Assembly (NCBI GenBank): GCA_937925515.1
Contig: CALALP010000011.1
Coordinates: 1-6,699, forward strand
Direction of reading: 5' to 3'
DNA length: 6,699 bases
From: an uncultured Lachnoanaerobaculum sp.
GTDB lineage: Bacteria; Bacillota; Clostridia; Lachnospirales; Lachnospiraceae
The notes beneath the pieces were generated by a model. The model did no database searches, had not been told where the DNA came from, and saw nothing but the letters and a program-made list of their open reading frames with translations. The position numbers and the translations under genes were made by a program. Shown piece after piece: positions 6,385-6,699 of the stretch; the first letter of the stretch is position 1; every line of letters starts with the position of its first letter.

Positions 6385-6410
6385 ATTATTACACTTAGCT
6401 TACACTAAGT
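6385..6410 (-). promoter_or_regulatory. Operator-like repeat overlapping a possible extended -10, just upstream of xdhA remnant
   Basis: Two abutting 11-base direct repeats, ATTACACTTAG (6388-6398) and CTTACACTAAG (6399-6409), match at 9 of 11 positions and have about one helical turn of periodicity. Within them ACTTAG (6393-6398) and CTAAGT (6405-6410) form an inverted repeat around CTTACA. On the minus strand TGTAATAAT (6393 to 6385) could be an extended -10 element, which a bound regulator would cover. Its position, about 28 bases before the ATG of the xdhA remnant, suits an operator. This is inference from pattern only. Confidence 0.4.
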
Positions 6411-6500
6411 AATAATTGCTAAATAAAAATTTTAAAATCCTCTTTTTTACATTAAAAGTATATAGTTAAATAATAATCTTACATGTATATGGTTATTTAT

Positions 6501-6548
6501 ATTAGTATCAGCTCTAATATTAAGTATTTATTGTTATTTTATACTAAT
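6501..6548. repeat. Eight-base inverted repeat in the leader
   Basis: ATTAGTAT (6501-6508) and ATACTAAT (6541-6548) are perfect inverted copies separated by 32 bases. The right arm coincides with the start expected for a transcript from the promoter at 6552-6580, so this could be an operator pair or a weak hairpin at the 5' end of the leader. In such AT-rich DNA an eight-base pair can also arise by chance. The rest of 6411-6699 shows no gene on either strand, no tRNA or rRNA, and no recognisable riboswitch. Confidence 0.3.
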
Positions 6549-6551
6549 GAT

Positions 6552-6580
6552 ATTTTAAACCTTAAACCACTAAAGGTCAA
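6552..6580 (-). promoter_or_regulatory. Candidate sigma-A promoter upstream of xdhA remnant
   Basis: On the minus strand TTGACC (6580 to 6575) and TAAAAT (6557 to 6552) each match the consensus hexamers at five of six positions and are separated by exactly 17 bases. Transcription would begin near 6545 and run about 185 bases before the ATG at 6360, an unusually long leader for a simple gene. The leader contains the operator-like repeat at 6388-6410. The promoter probably once served the hydroxylase gene and may still transcribe the remnant. Confidence 0.5.
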
Positions 6581-6699
6581 ATAAATTTATTGCATTTTTC
6601 GCAAAATAATCCTTCATTTTACTTAATCATAGTATAAAATTAGCTTTTTTATAATAAATTATTAAATATTTATAAAATATTTTTATTTGAATGCAAACA

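Noticed and set aside
6411..6699. Purine riboswitch or other structured RNA ahead of the xdhA remnant
   Set aside because: No purine-riboswitch core sequence or GC-containing helices could be found; the region is simple AT-rich DNA apart from the repeats described.

Overview
The window is AT-rich DNA with strong AGGAGG-type ribosome binding sites, a class II galactose-1-phosphate uridylyltransferase, an Asp23/Gls24 protein and an anaerobe-type molybdenum hydroxylase. Together these point to a low-GC Firmicute, most likely an anaerobic member of the Clostridia. The genus cannot be read from the sequence. Every gene lies on the minus strand, so the layout is described in transcription order, from right to left.

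Right part (about 4742-6699): an AT-rich non-coding leader with a good candidate promoter and a repeated operator-like motif precedes a wrecked locus. A gene for the molybdenum subunit of a xanthine dehydrogenase-type enzyme (xdhA-like) keeps its ribosome binding site and ATG. It has a stop as codon 2, an internal deletion that shifts the frame near 5870, and loss of its whole 3' end. At about 5150 it runs in frame into the C-terminal two thirds of an AbiEi-type antitoxin (type IV toxin-antitoxin). That remnant is itself cut by a TAA stop at 4916-4918 and continues in the same frame to 4742. No AbiEii toxin is present, but a strong ribosome binding site and ATG sit where a toxin gene would start.

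Left part (109-4663): an apparently intact five-gene run follows an extended -10 promoter at about 4703-4711. It encodes an Asp23/Gls24 protein, a small membrane protein of the heptaprenyl diphosphate synthase component I / Gx transporter family, GalT, a G3E (CobW/YciC-like) GTPase with a very long histidine-rich metal-binding loop, and a second, divergent G3E-like protein whose C-terminus resembles the YcgQ/TIGR03943 domain. Two of the junctions are one-base TAATG stop/start overlaps, which suggests translational coupling. The two GTPase-like proteins form a pair, probably in transition-metal handling; the others are linked to them only by position.

At the left edge a 16-bp, nearly loopless palindrome without a T-tract (8-42) is followed by a short motif that could be the end of an insertion sequence.

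I see no convincing new biological system. The most notable content is the xdhA::abiEi chimera, which would be mis-annotated as a short hydroxylase, and the G3E/YcgQ-type domain fusion beside a histidine-rich G3E partner.
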